Positions 8,382 to 17,943 of a stretch of 64,000 nucleotides of DNA are shown in pieces. The position numbers and the translations under genes are program-made. Origin of the DNA: Chloroflexota bacterium (lineage in GTDB: Bacteria; Chloroflexota; UBA6077; JACCZL01). The stretch is from assembly GCA_030447245.1 (NCBI GenBank), contig JAUJPG010000009.1:49954-113953 (forward strand). The letters are read 5' to 3'. How positions within the stretch are numbered: position 1 is the first letter of the stretch; each line of letters starts with the position of its first letter. Under the pieces are notes generated by a model that worked only from the letters and a program-made list of their open reading frames with translations, was not told the origin of the DNA and did not search any database.

Positions 8382-10376
8382 ATGCACCGTGGCTCGATCC
8401 GCGCGATCGCTGCCGTCACGCTTCTGCTCATCAGCTCGTTCCTGCCGCCGTCACTCGGAGTCGGGCGGGCGCAGCAGGGCGATCCGCGATTGTTCGCGGA
8501 GACCGGCTACCGCGTCTCACAGGACGAGTTCTGGGACTTCTTCCAGCGCCGTGGGGGGCTCAAGACCTTCGGCTACCCCGTCTCGCGCGAGTTCACGCTG
8601 CAGGGGTTTACCGTCCAGTTCTTCCAGCGGACCATCATGCAGCTCGGCCCGAGCGGGGTCCGCACGCTCAACCTGCTCGACCAGGGCCTCCTGCCGTACA
8701 CCACGATCAACGGTTCGACCTTCCCCCCCGCGGATCCCGCCGTGATCGCCGCGACGCCCACGCCGACCGGCGCGGACTACGCCTCCAGGGTGGTGGAGTT
8801 CACCCGGCAGACCGCCCCGGACAGCTGGGAAGGGCTGCCGGTGAACTTCTTCAAGACCTTTTCTGAGACGGTCAGCTACGAGCAGGCTTTCCCGGCGGCT
8901 GAGGGTCCGCGGAGCTTGCTGCCGTTGATCAACCTGGAAATCTGGGGCGCGCCGACCTCGCAGCCGACCCGCGATCCGAACAACAGAAATTTTGTGTACC
9001 AGCGCTTCCAGCGTGGAGTCATGCACTACGACGACGCCTGCAAGTGCACCCAGGGGCTCCTGCTGGCGGACTACCTCAAGGCGGTCATGACTGGCGAGAA
9101 CCTGCCGTCAGATTTGGAAGCGCAGGCTGCAGATAGCCCCTTTTACAAGCAGTACAAGCCGGATGCCGCGAACGGTCTGGCACGCCCGGCGCTGCTTGCC
9201 GACAGCAACCTCAAGGACGGCTTCGCTAAGGGCGCGACGAGCCAGGCGAGTGCCGCCGCGCCGCCGGCGACCCGCGCCGAGCCGAAGCCCGACTCGAGCG
9301 CGCGAGCGCAGCGGAGCAATCAGCCGTACCGCGCGGCCAGCCCGGAGTACGGCATGAACGTGTTTCTCTGGGGCAACCAGGGTACCACCGATCGCGATCT
9401 GAAACGGGTGGGCGAAGCCGGCTTCGGCTGGCAGAAGACGCTGTTCCAGTGGCGGCTGATCGAGCCCGCGAAGGGCGTGTTCGATTGGTCTGAGGCCGAC
9501 CGCATCGTCGCCGCGTCAAAGCAAGCGAACGTCAAGATCATCGCCCGACTGGACTTCCAGCCGGATTGGGCGCGCGGCGGCGCGGCGGTCCACAACGGCC
9601 CGCCCGACAACTACCAGGACTTCTCGGACTTCGTCTACGCGTTCGTCGCCCGTTACTCTGCGGATTCGCAGATTGGCCGGGTTCACGCGGTCCAGATCTG
9701 GAACGAGCAGAATCTGGATCGCGAGTGGGGCATGGGCGTTATCAGCAAGCAGAGCGCGGCCGACTACGTCCGGCTGCTCAAGGGCGCCTACGAGGCCGCC
9801 AAGGGGGCCGACCCGAGCATCGTGGTGATCAGCGGCGGGCTGTCGCCGACGGCTACCACCAATGGCCAGGCCCAGCCCGACGATACTTATCTGCGCTGGA
9901 TGTACGAAGCCGGCGCCAAGGCGTACTTCGACGTCCTCGGCGCGCACGGACCCGGCTTCAAGGCGCCGCCGACGGCCAGCCCGGAAGAGGTTGCCGCGAA
10001 CAAGCTCTATGGCGGCTACCGCGTCTTCGCCTTCCGCCGCGTTGAGGACCTCCGCAAGGTCATGGTCGACAACGGAGATAGCGACAAGCAAGTCTGGCTA
10101 CTCGAATTCGGGTGGACCAGCGACAGCGTCCACCCGGACTACGCCTGGCATAGCGTGTCCGAGGAGGAGAAGGCCGACTACCTGGTTGGGGCGTACCAGT
10201 GGGCGCACAAGAACTGGAGCCCCTGGATCGGCGTCATGACTCTCTGGACCATGCCCGATCCGAATTGGAGCCAGGACCGAGAGGAATATTGGTGGGCGAT
10301 CGTCAATCCCGACGGGAGCAGCCGACCGGCCTACGACCGGCTGCTGCGGGCCCGTCGCGAGGGCTCGCTGCCGTAG
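8382..10376 (+). CDS. Secreted clan-A glycoside-hydrolase-like protein with N-terminal FGYP-motif region
   Basis: A 664-residue exported protein. Residues 1-31 are a signal peptide (MHRGSIRAIAAVTLLLISSF, cleavage likely after VGRA). Residues about 35-270 carry the Chloroflexota-type FFQRRGGLKTFGYPVSREF and VQFFQRTIMQL motif plus a second, weaker copy (SYEQAF ... VYQRFQRGVMHYD), probably a surface-binding module. A low-complexity linker follows, then a TIM-barrel domain from about residue 325 with VFLWGNQGTTDRDL, the acid/base Glu in IWNEQN and a nucleophile-type Glu in LLEFGWTS. The ATG at 8382 follows GGAGG. The substrate is unknown; two paralogues lie at 10437 and 22935. Confidence 0.85.
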   Translation: MHRGSIRAIAAVTLLLISSFLPPSLGVGRAQQGDPRLFAETGYRVSQDEFWDFFQRRGGLKTFGYPVSREFTLQGFTVQFFQRTIMQLGPSGVRTLNLLDQGLLPYTTINGSTFPPADPAVIAATPTPTGADYASRVVEFTRQTAPDSWEGLPVNFFKTFSETVSYEQAFPAAEGPRSLLPLINLEIWGAPTSQPTRDPNNRNFVYQRFQRGVMHYDDACKCTQGLLLADYLKAVMTGENLPSDLEAQAADSPFYKQYKPDAANGLARPALLADSNLKDGFAKGATSQASAAAPPATRAEPKPDSSARAQRSNQPYRAASPEYGMNVFLWGNQGTTDRDLKRVGEAGFGWQKTLFQWRLIEPAKGVFDWSEADRIVAASKQANVKIIARLDFQPDWARGGAAVHNGPPDNYQDFSDFVYAFVARYSADSQIGRVHAVQIWNEQNLDREWGMGVISKQSAADYVRLLKGAYEAAKGADPSIVVISGGLSPTATTNGQAQPDDTYLRWMYEAGAKAYFDVLGAHGPGFKAPPTASPEEVAANKLYGGYRVFAFRRVEDLRKVMVDNGDSDKQVWLLEFGWTSDSVHPDYAWHSVSEEEKADYLVGAYQWAHKNWSPWIGVMTLWTMPDPNWSQDREEYWWAIVNPDGSSRPAYDRLLRARREGSLP

Positions 10377-10436
10377 ACGAACGACGAGCGGCGGGATCGG
10401 CGTTCGCCTGTCGCTCGATGACCTGGGAGGATCCTG

Positions 10437-11714
10437 TTGCACAAGCTGCTCTCTGCGCTCGCGCTCGCTACGATGGTAGGTATGACCGGCTGCCAGTCGG
10501 CACCGCCAGCTCAGCCGAAGCCCACGGCACCCGCGAAGGCCAAGGCCGAGCCCACGCCGGACGCTGGCAGAGTCGCCGCGCCGACCGTCCAGCTCGTCCA
10601 AGACGGTCGCGTCGGCAGCCCCTCGTCGGCCGTGCACGTCTTCCTGTGGGGCAATCCCGACACCACCGACCGCGACCTCAAGCTTGCCAAGGAAGCCGGC
10701 TTCACCTGGGTCAAGCAGCGTTTCGAGTGGCGCAACATCGAGAAGACCCGCAAGAACGCCTTCGAGTGGAACGAGCCAGATCGGATTGTCGACGGCATCA
10801 ACCGGGCCGGGCTCGGCATCATCGCCCGCGTCGACAATCAGCCCGACTGGGCCCGCCGCGACAGAATTTTCCCGGCCTCCGGCCCCGCGGACAACATGGA
10901 GGATTGGAAGGACTACGTCCAGCAGCTCGCCGAGCGCTACAAGGGCAAGATCCAAGCGTACGAGATTTGGAACGAGCCGAATCTCTCGCGCGAGTGGGGC
11001 AACGCCCGCCCCGATCCCAGAGCCTACGTCGAGCTGCTCACCGTCGCCCACCGCGAGATCAAGCGGGTCGATCCGAACGCCATCGTGATCACCGCCGGTC
11101 TCTCGCCGACCAGCGAGCAGACCGACCGCGCGATAGCGGACCGCGTCTTCCTCCAGGAGATGTACGCCGCCGGCGCCAAGCCCGCCTTCGACATGCTGGG
11201 CGTCCACGCGCCCGGCTTCAAGGCCGCGCCGGAGACCGATCCGGCCGAGATCGCCCGCAACCCGGAGCTGAACAACAACGACCCGAGCCCCGAGGAGCTC
11301 CGCCGCGTCTACGGCGTTCGGCACGTCGAGGACATGCGGCAGGTGATGGTCCAGAACGGCGACGACGCGAAGCAGATCGCGTTGATGGAGCTTGGCTGGA
11401 CGTCCGACCCGCGCCCCAACTCGCCGTACAATTGGCACGCCGTCTCCGAAGAGTTGAAGGCTGACTACCTGGTGCGAGCCTTCCGCTACGCCGAGCAGAA
11501 CTGGACGCCGTGGATCGGCCTCATGTCGGTGATCTACATCCCAGACCCCGCCTGGACCCCCAGCGACGAGCAGTACTATTGGTCGATCACCAACCCGGAC
11601 GGCACTGCCCGCCCTGCCTTTAATGCGCTGAAGTCGCTGCCGCGCCGGCCGGTCGTGCCGATCGCCTCGCCCTCGCCCTCGCCCTCGCCGTCCCCGAGCC
11701 CGGCCTCCCGATAG
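10437..11714 (+). CDS. Clan-A glycoside-hydrolase-like lipoprotein
   Basis: A 425-residue lipoprotein starting with TTG, seven bases after GGGAGG. The lipobox is MTGC with Cys19. After a Pro/Ala/Lys linker (to about 65) comes the TIM-barrel domain: VFLWGNPDTTDRDL, NQPDWARRD, acid/base Glu180 in YEIWNEPN, and candidate nucleophile Glu318 in ALMELGWTS. The C-terminus ends in a short Ser-Pro repeat (SPSPSPSPSP). It resembles cellulase-like clan-A hydrolases (GH5/GH39 type) but I cannot assign a family or substrate. It begins 60 bp after the larger paralogue and may share its transcript. It is closer to the paralogue at 22935 than to the one at 8382. Confidence 0.85.
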   Translation: MHKLLSALALATMVGMTGCQSAPPAQPKPTAPAKAKAEPTPDAGRVAAPTVQLVQDGRVGSPSSAVHVFLWGNPDTTDRDLKLAKEAGFTWVKQRFEWRNIEKTRKNAFEWNEPDRIVDGINRAGLGIIARVDNQPDWARRDRIFPASGPADNMEDWKDYVQQLAERYKGKIQAYEIWNEPNLSREWGNARPDPRAYVELLTVAHREIKRVDPNAIVITAGLSPTSEQTDRAIADRVFLQEMYAAGAKPAFDMLGVHAPGFKAAPETDPAEIARNPELNNNDPSPEELRRVYGVRHVEDMRQVMVQNGDDAKQIALMELGWTSDPRPNSPYNWHAVSEELKADYLVRAFRYAEQNWTPWIGLMSVIYIPDPAWTPSDEQYYWSITNPDGTARPAFNALKSLPRRPVVPIASPSPSPSPSPSPASR

Positions 11715-11785
11715 CCGCGGACCGCGAGGCGTTCCGCGGCCGCTGAGCCGCACGGTCTGGCATCATCAGCGCCGGAGGCCGGGTC

Positions 11786-13469
11786 GTGATCAAGCACGGG
11801 CTGAAGGGGCTGATCCAGCAAGCCGTCGCGCGGGCGTCCGCGTCCGGCGACCTGCCGCCGCTGCCTCAACCGGAGGTGACGCTCAAGCGGGCGGCCAAGC
11901 CTGAGCTCGGCGACTACGCGACCAACGTCGCGCTACGCCTCCAGCGCGCCGCGGGCATGCCGCCGCTTGACGTCGCGGGGGCGATCGCCCGGCACCTGGA
12001 GCAGCCGCCGTCGGTCGCCCGGATCGAGGTTGCCCGTCCGGGCTTCATCAACTTCTTCCTCGCCGACCAGTGGCTCCAGCAGCAGGTCGACACGATCCTC
12101 CAGGGCGGGCCGCGCTTCGGGGCGGTCCCGCTCGGCGGCGGGCGCCGTGTCCAGGTCGAGTTCGTCAGCGGTAACCCGACCGGTCCGCTGCACGTCGGCG
12201 CCGCGCGCAACGCTGCCCTCGGCGACACCCTATGCAACCTGCTCGCCTTGACCGACCACCAGGTCGAGCGCGAGTACTACGTCAACGACGCCGGCGCGCG
12301 AATCGCCGCGCTCGGCGCGAGCGTCTGGGTCCGCTACCGCCAGCTCCACGGCGTCGAGGCCGAGCTGCCGGCCGAGGGTTACGAAGGTGACTACGTCCTG
12401 GAGGTGGCCCGTAGCGTGGCCGACGAGCACGGGCGGGCGCTGCTCGAGCTGTCCGACGACGACGCGGCCGAGCGGATCGGGCAGTTGGCCAAGCCCGTCG
12501 CTGATGGCCTGGATCGAGCGCGACCTGGCCGACCTGGGCGTCCGCTTCGACAGCTGGTTCTCCGAGCAGTCGCTCTTCGACAAGGGCCAAGTGGATGAGG
12601 TCCTCCAGTTGCTCGGGAGCGCGGCCACGTCACCGAGCGCGACGGCGCGGTCTGGTTCGCCTCGTCCGAGCTTGGCGAGGAGCGCGACAACGTCCTGATC
12701 CGCTCGAACGGCCAGGCGACCTACTTCGCCTCGGACGTTGCCTACCACTACGACAAGCTCGTTCGCCGCGGCTTCGATCGTGCCATCGACGTCTGGGCCG
12801 CCGACCACCACGGCCACGTCGCGCGTATGAAGGCGGTCGTCCAGGCGCTCGGGATCGAGCCGGAGCGGCTGGTGGTGCTGCTGTACCAGCTGGTCAAGCT
12901 GTTCGAGCAGGGCCAGGAGCTCAAGATGTCGAAGCGGGCCGGCACCTATGTGACCGTCCGCGAGCTGATCGACAAGGTCGGCCCGGATGCCGCCCGTTTC
13001 TGGCTGCTCAGCCGCTCGGCCGACGTCCAGATGAACTTCGACCTCGACCTGGCCCGCGAAACCTCCAAGGAGAACCCGGTCTACTACGTCCAGTACGCGC
13101 ATGCGCGGACGGCCGGCATCCTCCGCAACGCCCGGCGACGTCGACTACCTGGGGGGCGACGTGGGCCGGCTCCCGGGCCCAGCCCGAGCTGACCCTGGTC
13201 CGCAAGCTGCTCCAGCTCCCGGAGATCGTCGAGCGCGACCATCGGCCTGGCCCCGCACGAGCTGACCTTCTACGTCCGCGACCTCGCCGACGTCTTCACC
13301 GCCTTCTACGAGGCCTGCCGGGTGCTCCCCGGCGGACCATCCGCTCGACCCGGAGCTGACCAGAGCCCGCCTCAAGCTCGTCGCCGCCACCCAGACCGTC
13401 CTGGCCAACGCCCTGCGCCTGCTCGGCGTCTCGGCCCCTGACCGCATCGAGCCCGGCGCCCAACCGTGA
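11786..13469 (+). CDS. argS: Arginyl-tRNA synthetase, broken by several frameshifts
   Basis: Charges tRNA-Arg (class I). The GTG start follows GGAGG. The N-terminal additional domain and the HIGH-type motif (GNPTGPLHVGAARN, near 12170-12220) are in the first frame. The frame then shifts near 12500 (continuing ERDLADLGVRFDSWFSEQS), again near 12620, and the KMSKR signature (ELKMSKRAG, near 12925) lies back in the first frame. Further shifts fall near 13130, 13190-13250 and 13330 before the C-terminal tRNA-binding end (LKLVAATQTVLANALRLLGV) and the TGA at 13467-13469. All domains are present in order, so this is probably an intact gene with assembly indels, unless a second argS exists elsewhere. 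Confidence 0.88.
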
Positions 13470-13561
13470 TCGCCTCGGCCCACCAAGCCCGCGGCGGGTC
13501 ACGTCGCATGCCCCCTGGGGAGCACGCGCCACCGCCGAACGGCCACGTTCGTGCCAGCTGA

Positions 13562-13738
13562 CCCACGCGCGACCAAGCGTCCACCCGTGCCCACGCGGCG
13601 ATCAGCCAGTCGCTGCTCGACCGCGCGACCGAGCACCTGGATGCCCGCTTCGGGCTCGACGCGCTCTGGGTCTTCGGCTCGGTCGCCAACGCGACGGCGA
13701 CGGCCGCCTCTGACCTCGACCTCGCTGCCCTCTTTGAC
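13562..13738 (+). pseudogene. MntA-type nucleotidyltransferase, 5' fragment cut by a transposon
   Basis: One frame reads SQSLLDRATEHLDARFGL and then DALWVFGSVANATATAASDLDLAALFDP. The GS-x10-D-x-D arrangement (FGS followed by SDLDLA) is the active-site signature of minimal nucleotidyltransferases, the MntA antitoxin that AMPylates its HepT partner. Similarity stops right after FDP, where transposase sequence begins on the other strand. There is no in-frame start codon after the stop at 13559-13561; GTG at 13551 or 13587 would need a one-base shift. About the first third of the gene remains. A HepT 3' fragment on the same strand occurs at 21.8 kb. Confidence 0.6.
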
Positions 13739-13739
13739 C

Positions 13740-14569
13740 CAGGGCCCGCGTCGGTCGGTCGGCGAGCGGGCGCACAGGGCGAACAGGCGCAGCCGCTCAT
13801 CCCAGGGGCAGGCGCCCAGCCGGACCGACCCGCCGCCCCGCACCCAGCGCCGCTGCTGCGGGGTCAGGGCGGCCAGGCGGGCGCGGATCGGGGCCGAGCA
13901 GGCGAAGCCGAGGATGAAGAGGACGTCGGCCTCGAGCAGCGCCGCGACCGAGGCCCGGCTGGTGAAGCCGCGGTCGGCCACCAGCCCGGCCAGCCGCCGC
14001 GCGAGCAGCCGCCGCAGCCGTCGGGCGAACAGCGCGATCAGGCGGGCGTCGCGGGTCCGCCCGCGGGCCAGCAGGAAGGTGATGACCTGGCCGGTGTCGG
14101 TGTCGACGGCCAGGTAGAGACGGTGGCCGGGCAGGCGGCGGCTGTGCGTGCCGGACCATCCCTTCTGGAAGCGCTCGAGCTTGCGGTGGCCCCAGTACGG
14201 AACCTGGTGGGCGTCGAGGTCGGACCAGATCCGGCCCGCCCGCCGCGGCAGCTCCGCCCGATAGGCGTGCTCCACCGCCCGACGCATGGCCTTGGCGGGG
14301 AAGTACGCCAGGCTGCGCTGGGGCGTCGGTGGCCGCGACCGCACGAGCAGCGCGGCTAGGAGCGGTTCGTCGAGCAGGCCGAGGTGGTGCGGCCGCCCGC
14401 TCCCCCGCCAGGCCAGGGTCAGCCAGACCAAGCTCAGCGCCAGGGTCGACAGGGCCCGCTCGGCGTGGGACAGATGGCGCTCCAGGACGAGCGACTGGGC
14501 GTAGGCGAGCAGGCGCGGAAGCGGGGCGAGGTTGGTCGGCAGCGGGACAGAGGGCAGTACACTTGCCAT
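13740..14569 (-). pseudogene. DDE transposase, C-terminally truncated
   Basis: About 275 residues of a transposase (start ATG 14567-14569) read from MASVLPSVPLPTNLAPLPRL through SDLDAHQVPYWGHRKLERFQ and LAVDTDTGQVITFLLARG to GLVADRGFTSRASV and WDERLRLFALCARSPTD. Asp residues in DLDAHQVPYWG and VADRGF are candidate catalytic positions. The conserved C-terminal part with the last catalytic Glu is missing: after SPTD the open frame runs on through the antisense of the mntA fragment, which is not transposase sequence. I could not assign the IS family and see no terminal repeat pair. Confidence 0.75.
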
Positions 14570-14655
14570 GAGAATCGGGCTCCCGGTGTCGGCTTCAGCA
14601 ACCCCCAGGATGCCCGATCCTTCTTACCTCGTCCACCGCAACCGTGAGTTCTACG

Positions 14656-17013
14656 TTAGGTGCTCGATCGAGCGTACTCGACGGCCTGCTCGAAGCTCAT
14701 CGCCCGCGCCTCCATCCGAGTCGCCTCGAACGCTTCGTCCCCGAGCTGCTCGCGGGCGAGGTTCCGGTAACGCTCGTGGAAGGAGGCGCTCACGCGGAGC
14801 GGGTGGAACGACACGCCCACGCTCCCGAACACCGCGTCGGCCGCGCCGTAGAGCCGCACCGCCCGCTCCGGTTGCCCTTGCGCCGCCGCGCACTCCGCCA
14901 GGCCCACGATGGCGAAGGCGACGAGTGGCTTGTCCCCCATGTGCTCCCCGAGCGCCAGCAGCTCCACGTAATACCCGCGCGCCCGCGCGTACTCCCCCTT
15001 GCCATGCGCCGCCAGCGCCAGGTTGTACAGGGGCGGGTACATGCTCAGCGCGTTGCCCGCCCTGCGAGCCAGCTCTAGGCCGCGCTCGCAATACTCCTCC
15101 GCCCGCCCATAGTCGCCCCGGCTCAGCGGTATCCCTCCCAGAAACCCGAGTGCGAGGGCGACGCCCTGCTCGTTGCCGACCAACTCGGACAGATCGTGGC
15201 TCTCCCGCAGGAGCCTCGTCGCCTGCTTCGTGTCGCGCGCCCTCAGAGATGCCGCCCCCGCCAGCATGAGGACGTCGGCCGCGCCCACCGCGTCTCCCTC
15301 CGCCCGAAGGACCGCGGCGGCATCCTGGCACGCCGATGCTATCCCCTCTGCGCCTCCAAGGCGGTACCGCATGAGCTGGGCGACATAGGTTGCTCGGGCC
15401 CGAGCGCCGGGCGACATCAAGTCACCGCGGGTCAGGGCGTCCTCCATCCACTGGAGTACCTCGCGCTGACCGCGCTGCCAGAAGAACCTCGCCAGAGCGT
15501 ACGCGAGCCGCGCGGCTAGCTCGGGCCGCCCGCGCGAGAGCGCCCAGGCGACGGCCGCCCGCAGGTTGTCGCGCTCCAGCTCCAACCGTTCCAGCCACTC
15601 GACCATGCGCGGCCCAAACAGCTCCGGTTCCGCACGCTCGGCGAGCCTCAGGTAGTACTCGGCGTGCCACCCCGCCACCTGCTCGATCTCCACGAGCTCC
15701 TCGAGTAACCGCCGGGCGTACTGCCGCACCGGCTCGAGCAGCCTATACCGGGTCCGACCGTCCCCGAGGGCCTCGGCCACCACCAGCGACTGCCCCATCA
15801 GCCGTCCCAGCAGGTCGAGGACATCCTCGGCTCGCGCGTCGTCGCCCGCGCCGACGGCCTCGGCCGCCTCCAGCGTCCACCCGCCGACAAAGATCGACAG
15901 CCGCCGAAAGAGGGCCTGCTCGGGCGCACCGAGGAGGTCGTAGCTCCACCTGATCGCAGCCTCGATCGTCCGCTGCCGCTCGGGCAGGTCCCTGGCCCCC
16001 CCGCTGAGCAGCGGCAGGGCCCGATCCAGCCGCGCCAGCAGCTCGGCGGGGGTAAGCAGCTTCACCCGGGCGGCGGCCAGCTCCAGCGCGAGCGGCAGGC
16101 CATCCAGCCGTCGGCAGATGGCGGCCACTTCGGCGGCGTTCTCGCGCGTCAGTTCGAACGAGGGGGATGCGGCCTGCGCCCGGCCGACGAAGAGCTGCAC
16201 CGACGCGGCCGCCTCGACATCGCGCTGCTCCCGCGCCGGGTCGGCCGGGGGCAGCGCGAGAGGCGGCACGACATACTCCTGCTCACCGCGCAAGCCCAGC
16301 GGCGCACGGCTCGTCACCATCACGTGGAAGTCGGGGCAGGCCAGCAGCAGGTCCCCGACTTCGCGGGCCGCGTCGACGACGTGCTCGAAGTTGTCCAGAA
16401 CCAGCAGCACCCGCCTGTCGCGTAGGTAGGAGCGGAGCGCTTCGCGCGGGTCCGCGCCCGGCACCTCCCTCAGTCCGAGCGACCGGGCGGTGGTGGGAAC
16501 GACGAGTCCGGGATCGCCGAGCGGCGCGAGCGGCACCCAGATCACACCGTCGGGGTAGCGCTCGCCGACTTCGTCGGCTACACGCAGCGCCAGGCGCGTC
16601 TTGCCCACGCCGCCGGCTCCGGTCAGCGTCAGCAGGCGCACGTCCGGTCGCGAGAGCAGGTGCAGCATCACCTCCACCTCGCGCTCGCGGCCGATCAGCG
16701 GTGTCAACTCGTGGGGCAGACGGGGGAGCGCGGCCACGGCTCCGCCCGGCCCCTCGGTGGGACAGGCCGCGGCGCCGCCGCGCGTCCGCGCGATCGACGC
16801 AGTCAGGTCCGAGCGCTGGGTCGCGTCCAGGCCCAGGGCATCGGCCAGCCGCCGGACCGTGTCCGGGTACGGGCGCCGGCGCTCGCCGCGCTCGAGCGCG
16901 GCGAGCGCGTTGGCCGTGAGTCCCGCTCGTTCGGCCAGCTCCTCCTGCGACAGCCCCATCGCCTCGCGGTGGCGCCTCAGTTGCTCGCCGAACGACCCCG
17001 ACCACCCCACCAC
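14656..17013 (-). CDS. XRE-family STAND (AfsR-like) ATPase regulator with TPR-like C-terminus
   Basis: A 785-residue signal-transduction ATPase. Residues about 8-62 form an XRE-type helix-turn-helix ([20 protein letters not shown]). An NB-ARC-like NTPase follows with Walker A GAGGVGKT at 132-139 and Walker B LLVLDNFE at about 203-210, then [13 protein letters not shown]. The C-terminal half (about 430-770) is a run of TPR-like helical repeats ending in [21 protein letters not shown]. Such proteins usually sense a ligand through the repeats and bind DNA through the HTH. The GTG start lies 206 bp from the divergently transcribed cupin gene, and the gap holds three phased repeats (17099-17131) that could be its operator. 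Confidence 0.88.
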   Translation of the reverse strand: MVGWSGSFGEQLRRHREAMGLSQEELAERAGLTANALAALERGERRRPYPDTVRRLADALGLDATQRSDLTASIARTRGGAAACPTEGPGGAVAALPRLPHELTPLIGREREVEVMLHLLSRPDVRLLTLTGAGGVGKTRLALRVADEVGERYPDGVIWVPLAPLGDPGLVVPTTARSLGLREVPGADPREALRSYLRDRRVLLVLDNFEHVVDAAREVGDLLLACPDFHVMVTSRAPLGLRGEQEYVVPPLALPPADPAREQRDVEAAASVQLFVGRAQAASPSFELTRENAAEVAAICRRLDGLPLALELAAARVKLLTPAELLARLDRALPLLSGGARDLPERQRTIEAAIRWSYDLLGAPEQALFRRLSIFVGGWTLEAAEAVGAGDDARAEDVLDLLGRLMGQSLVVAEALGDGRTRYRLLEPVRQYARRLLEELVEIEQVAGWHAEYYLRLAERAEPELFGPRMVEWLERLELERDNLRAAVAWALSRGRPELAARLAYALARFFWQRGQREVLQWMEDALTRGDLMSPGARARATYVAQLMRYRLGGAEGIASACQDAAAVLRAEGDAVGAADVLMLAGAASLRARDTKQATRLLRESHDLSELVGNEQGVALALGFLGGIPLSRGDYGRAEEYCERGLELARRAGNALSMYPPLYNLALAAHGKGEYARARGYYVELLALGEHMGDKPLVAFAIVGLAECAAAQGQPERAVRLYGAADAVFGSVGVSFHPLRVSASFHERYRNLAREQLGDEAFEATRMEARAMSFEQAVEYARSST

Positions 17014-17098
17014 GGCACTTTCTCCTCTCCTCCGTGCCGTTCCACGAGACGCATGCTACCACCCTCCGCTCCGTCACCCACACGCCCAGCCGGGGAAC

Positions 17099-17131
17099 TG
17101 TTGGGGAAGTTTTGGGCGAGTGTTGGGGGCG
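17099..17131 (+). promoter_or_regulatory. Three tandem 11-bp repeats in the divergent regulator/cupin intergenic region
   Basis: Three consecutive 11-mers TGTTGGGGAAG, TTTTGGGCGAG and TGTTGGGGGCG share T-x-TTGGG, so the TTGGG cores recur every 11 bp at 17102, 17112 and 17123 (to within one base). One-turn spacing is typical of sites for regulators that bind as a head-to-tail array. The block is midway between the STAND regulator start (17013) and the cupin start (17220). Seen: the repeats and position. Inferred: operator function. Confidence 0.5.
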
Positions 17132-17219
17132 CGTGCGTGGTGGGGGAGCGCCCGAGGGCGGACACTAGACACCAGGCAGGTTCCGATCGGGGAACCGCCG
17201 AACGAACGGGAGGGAGCCG

Positions 17220-17861
17220 ATGAGACAGGCCGCAGCACCGGTGGCCCCGAGGCACGTGGCCGCGAGCGGCGGGCGGACGGTCCGGGTGATGGGAAACCGC
17301 GTGACGTACAAGGCGGTGGCGCAGGAGACGGCCGGGACCTACTCGCTCTTCGAGGGGGTCATCGAGCCCGGATCGGGCGTGCCGCCGCACTACGAGCGGT
17401 ACGAGGACGATACGTTGTGGATCCTCGAAGGGACGTTCGGCCTCCGGCTGGGCCACGAGACGCTGGAGCTCGGGCCTGGCGGGTATGCCTTCGTGCCGAG
17501 GGGGACGGTACACGCGCTCACCAACGTCGGGGACGGGCCGGGGCGACTGCTCGTGCTGGTCACCCCCGGCGGCCTCCGCGAGAAGTACATCGACGAGATG
17601 GGACGGTCCAGCGGTGTGCCCCAGGCGCTCGCCGGACCTGCCGACATCGAGAGGGCCGCCGCGATCGCGGCCAAGTACGGGACCGAGTTCCTGTTTCCAC
17701 CGGCGGACGGCGCCAATCCTCGGGCGGCACAGCGGCCCTCCGGTCAAGCGCGCACCCCCTTGTCCACTGCTACGGGCAGCCGGGCCGGCCAGTCCACGGG
17801 GCACCCGAGCTGTTGCGACCATCATAGGTCGACCGAGGCCGCTCCCCTTCGGAAGACATGA
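17220..17861 (+). CDS. Cupin-domain protein (quercetinase-like)
   Basis: A 213-residue protein with a single cupin barrel at about 30-130. Motif 1 is PPHYERYEDDTLWILEGTFGLRLG, in which the metal-binding pattern appears as H-x-E/Y-x-E, and motif 2 is GPGGYAFVPRGTVHAL with the second His. Such small cupins include quercetin 2,3-dioxygenases and isomerases; no substrate can be named. The final 35 residues are low-complexity and probably disordered. The ATG follows GGGAGGG. It is the first gene of a same-strand group (cupin, FAD oxidoreductase, DUF5602-like, LLM oxidoreductase) divergent from the STAND regulator, so it is a likely regulatory target. Confidence 0.85.
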   Translation: MRQAAAPVAPRHVAASGGRTVRVMGNRVTYKAVAQETAGTYSLFEGVIEPGSGVPPHYERYEDDTLWILEGTFGLRLGHETLELGPGGYAFVPRGTVHALTNVGDGPGRLLVLVTPGGLREKYIDEMGRSSGVPQALAGPADIERAAAIAAKYGTEFLFPPADGANPRAAQRPSGQARTPLSTATGSRAGQSTGHPSCCDHHRSTEAAPLRKT

Positions 17862-17943
17862 CGAGTAAGTATGCCGTTCGCCAGACGGGCGCCCGGGTCA
17901 GCGCGCCGTATGGCGGTGACATCAACCAGGCAAGGAGTCACCC

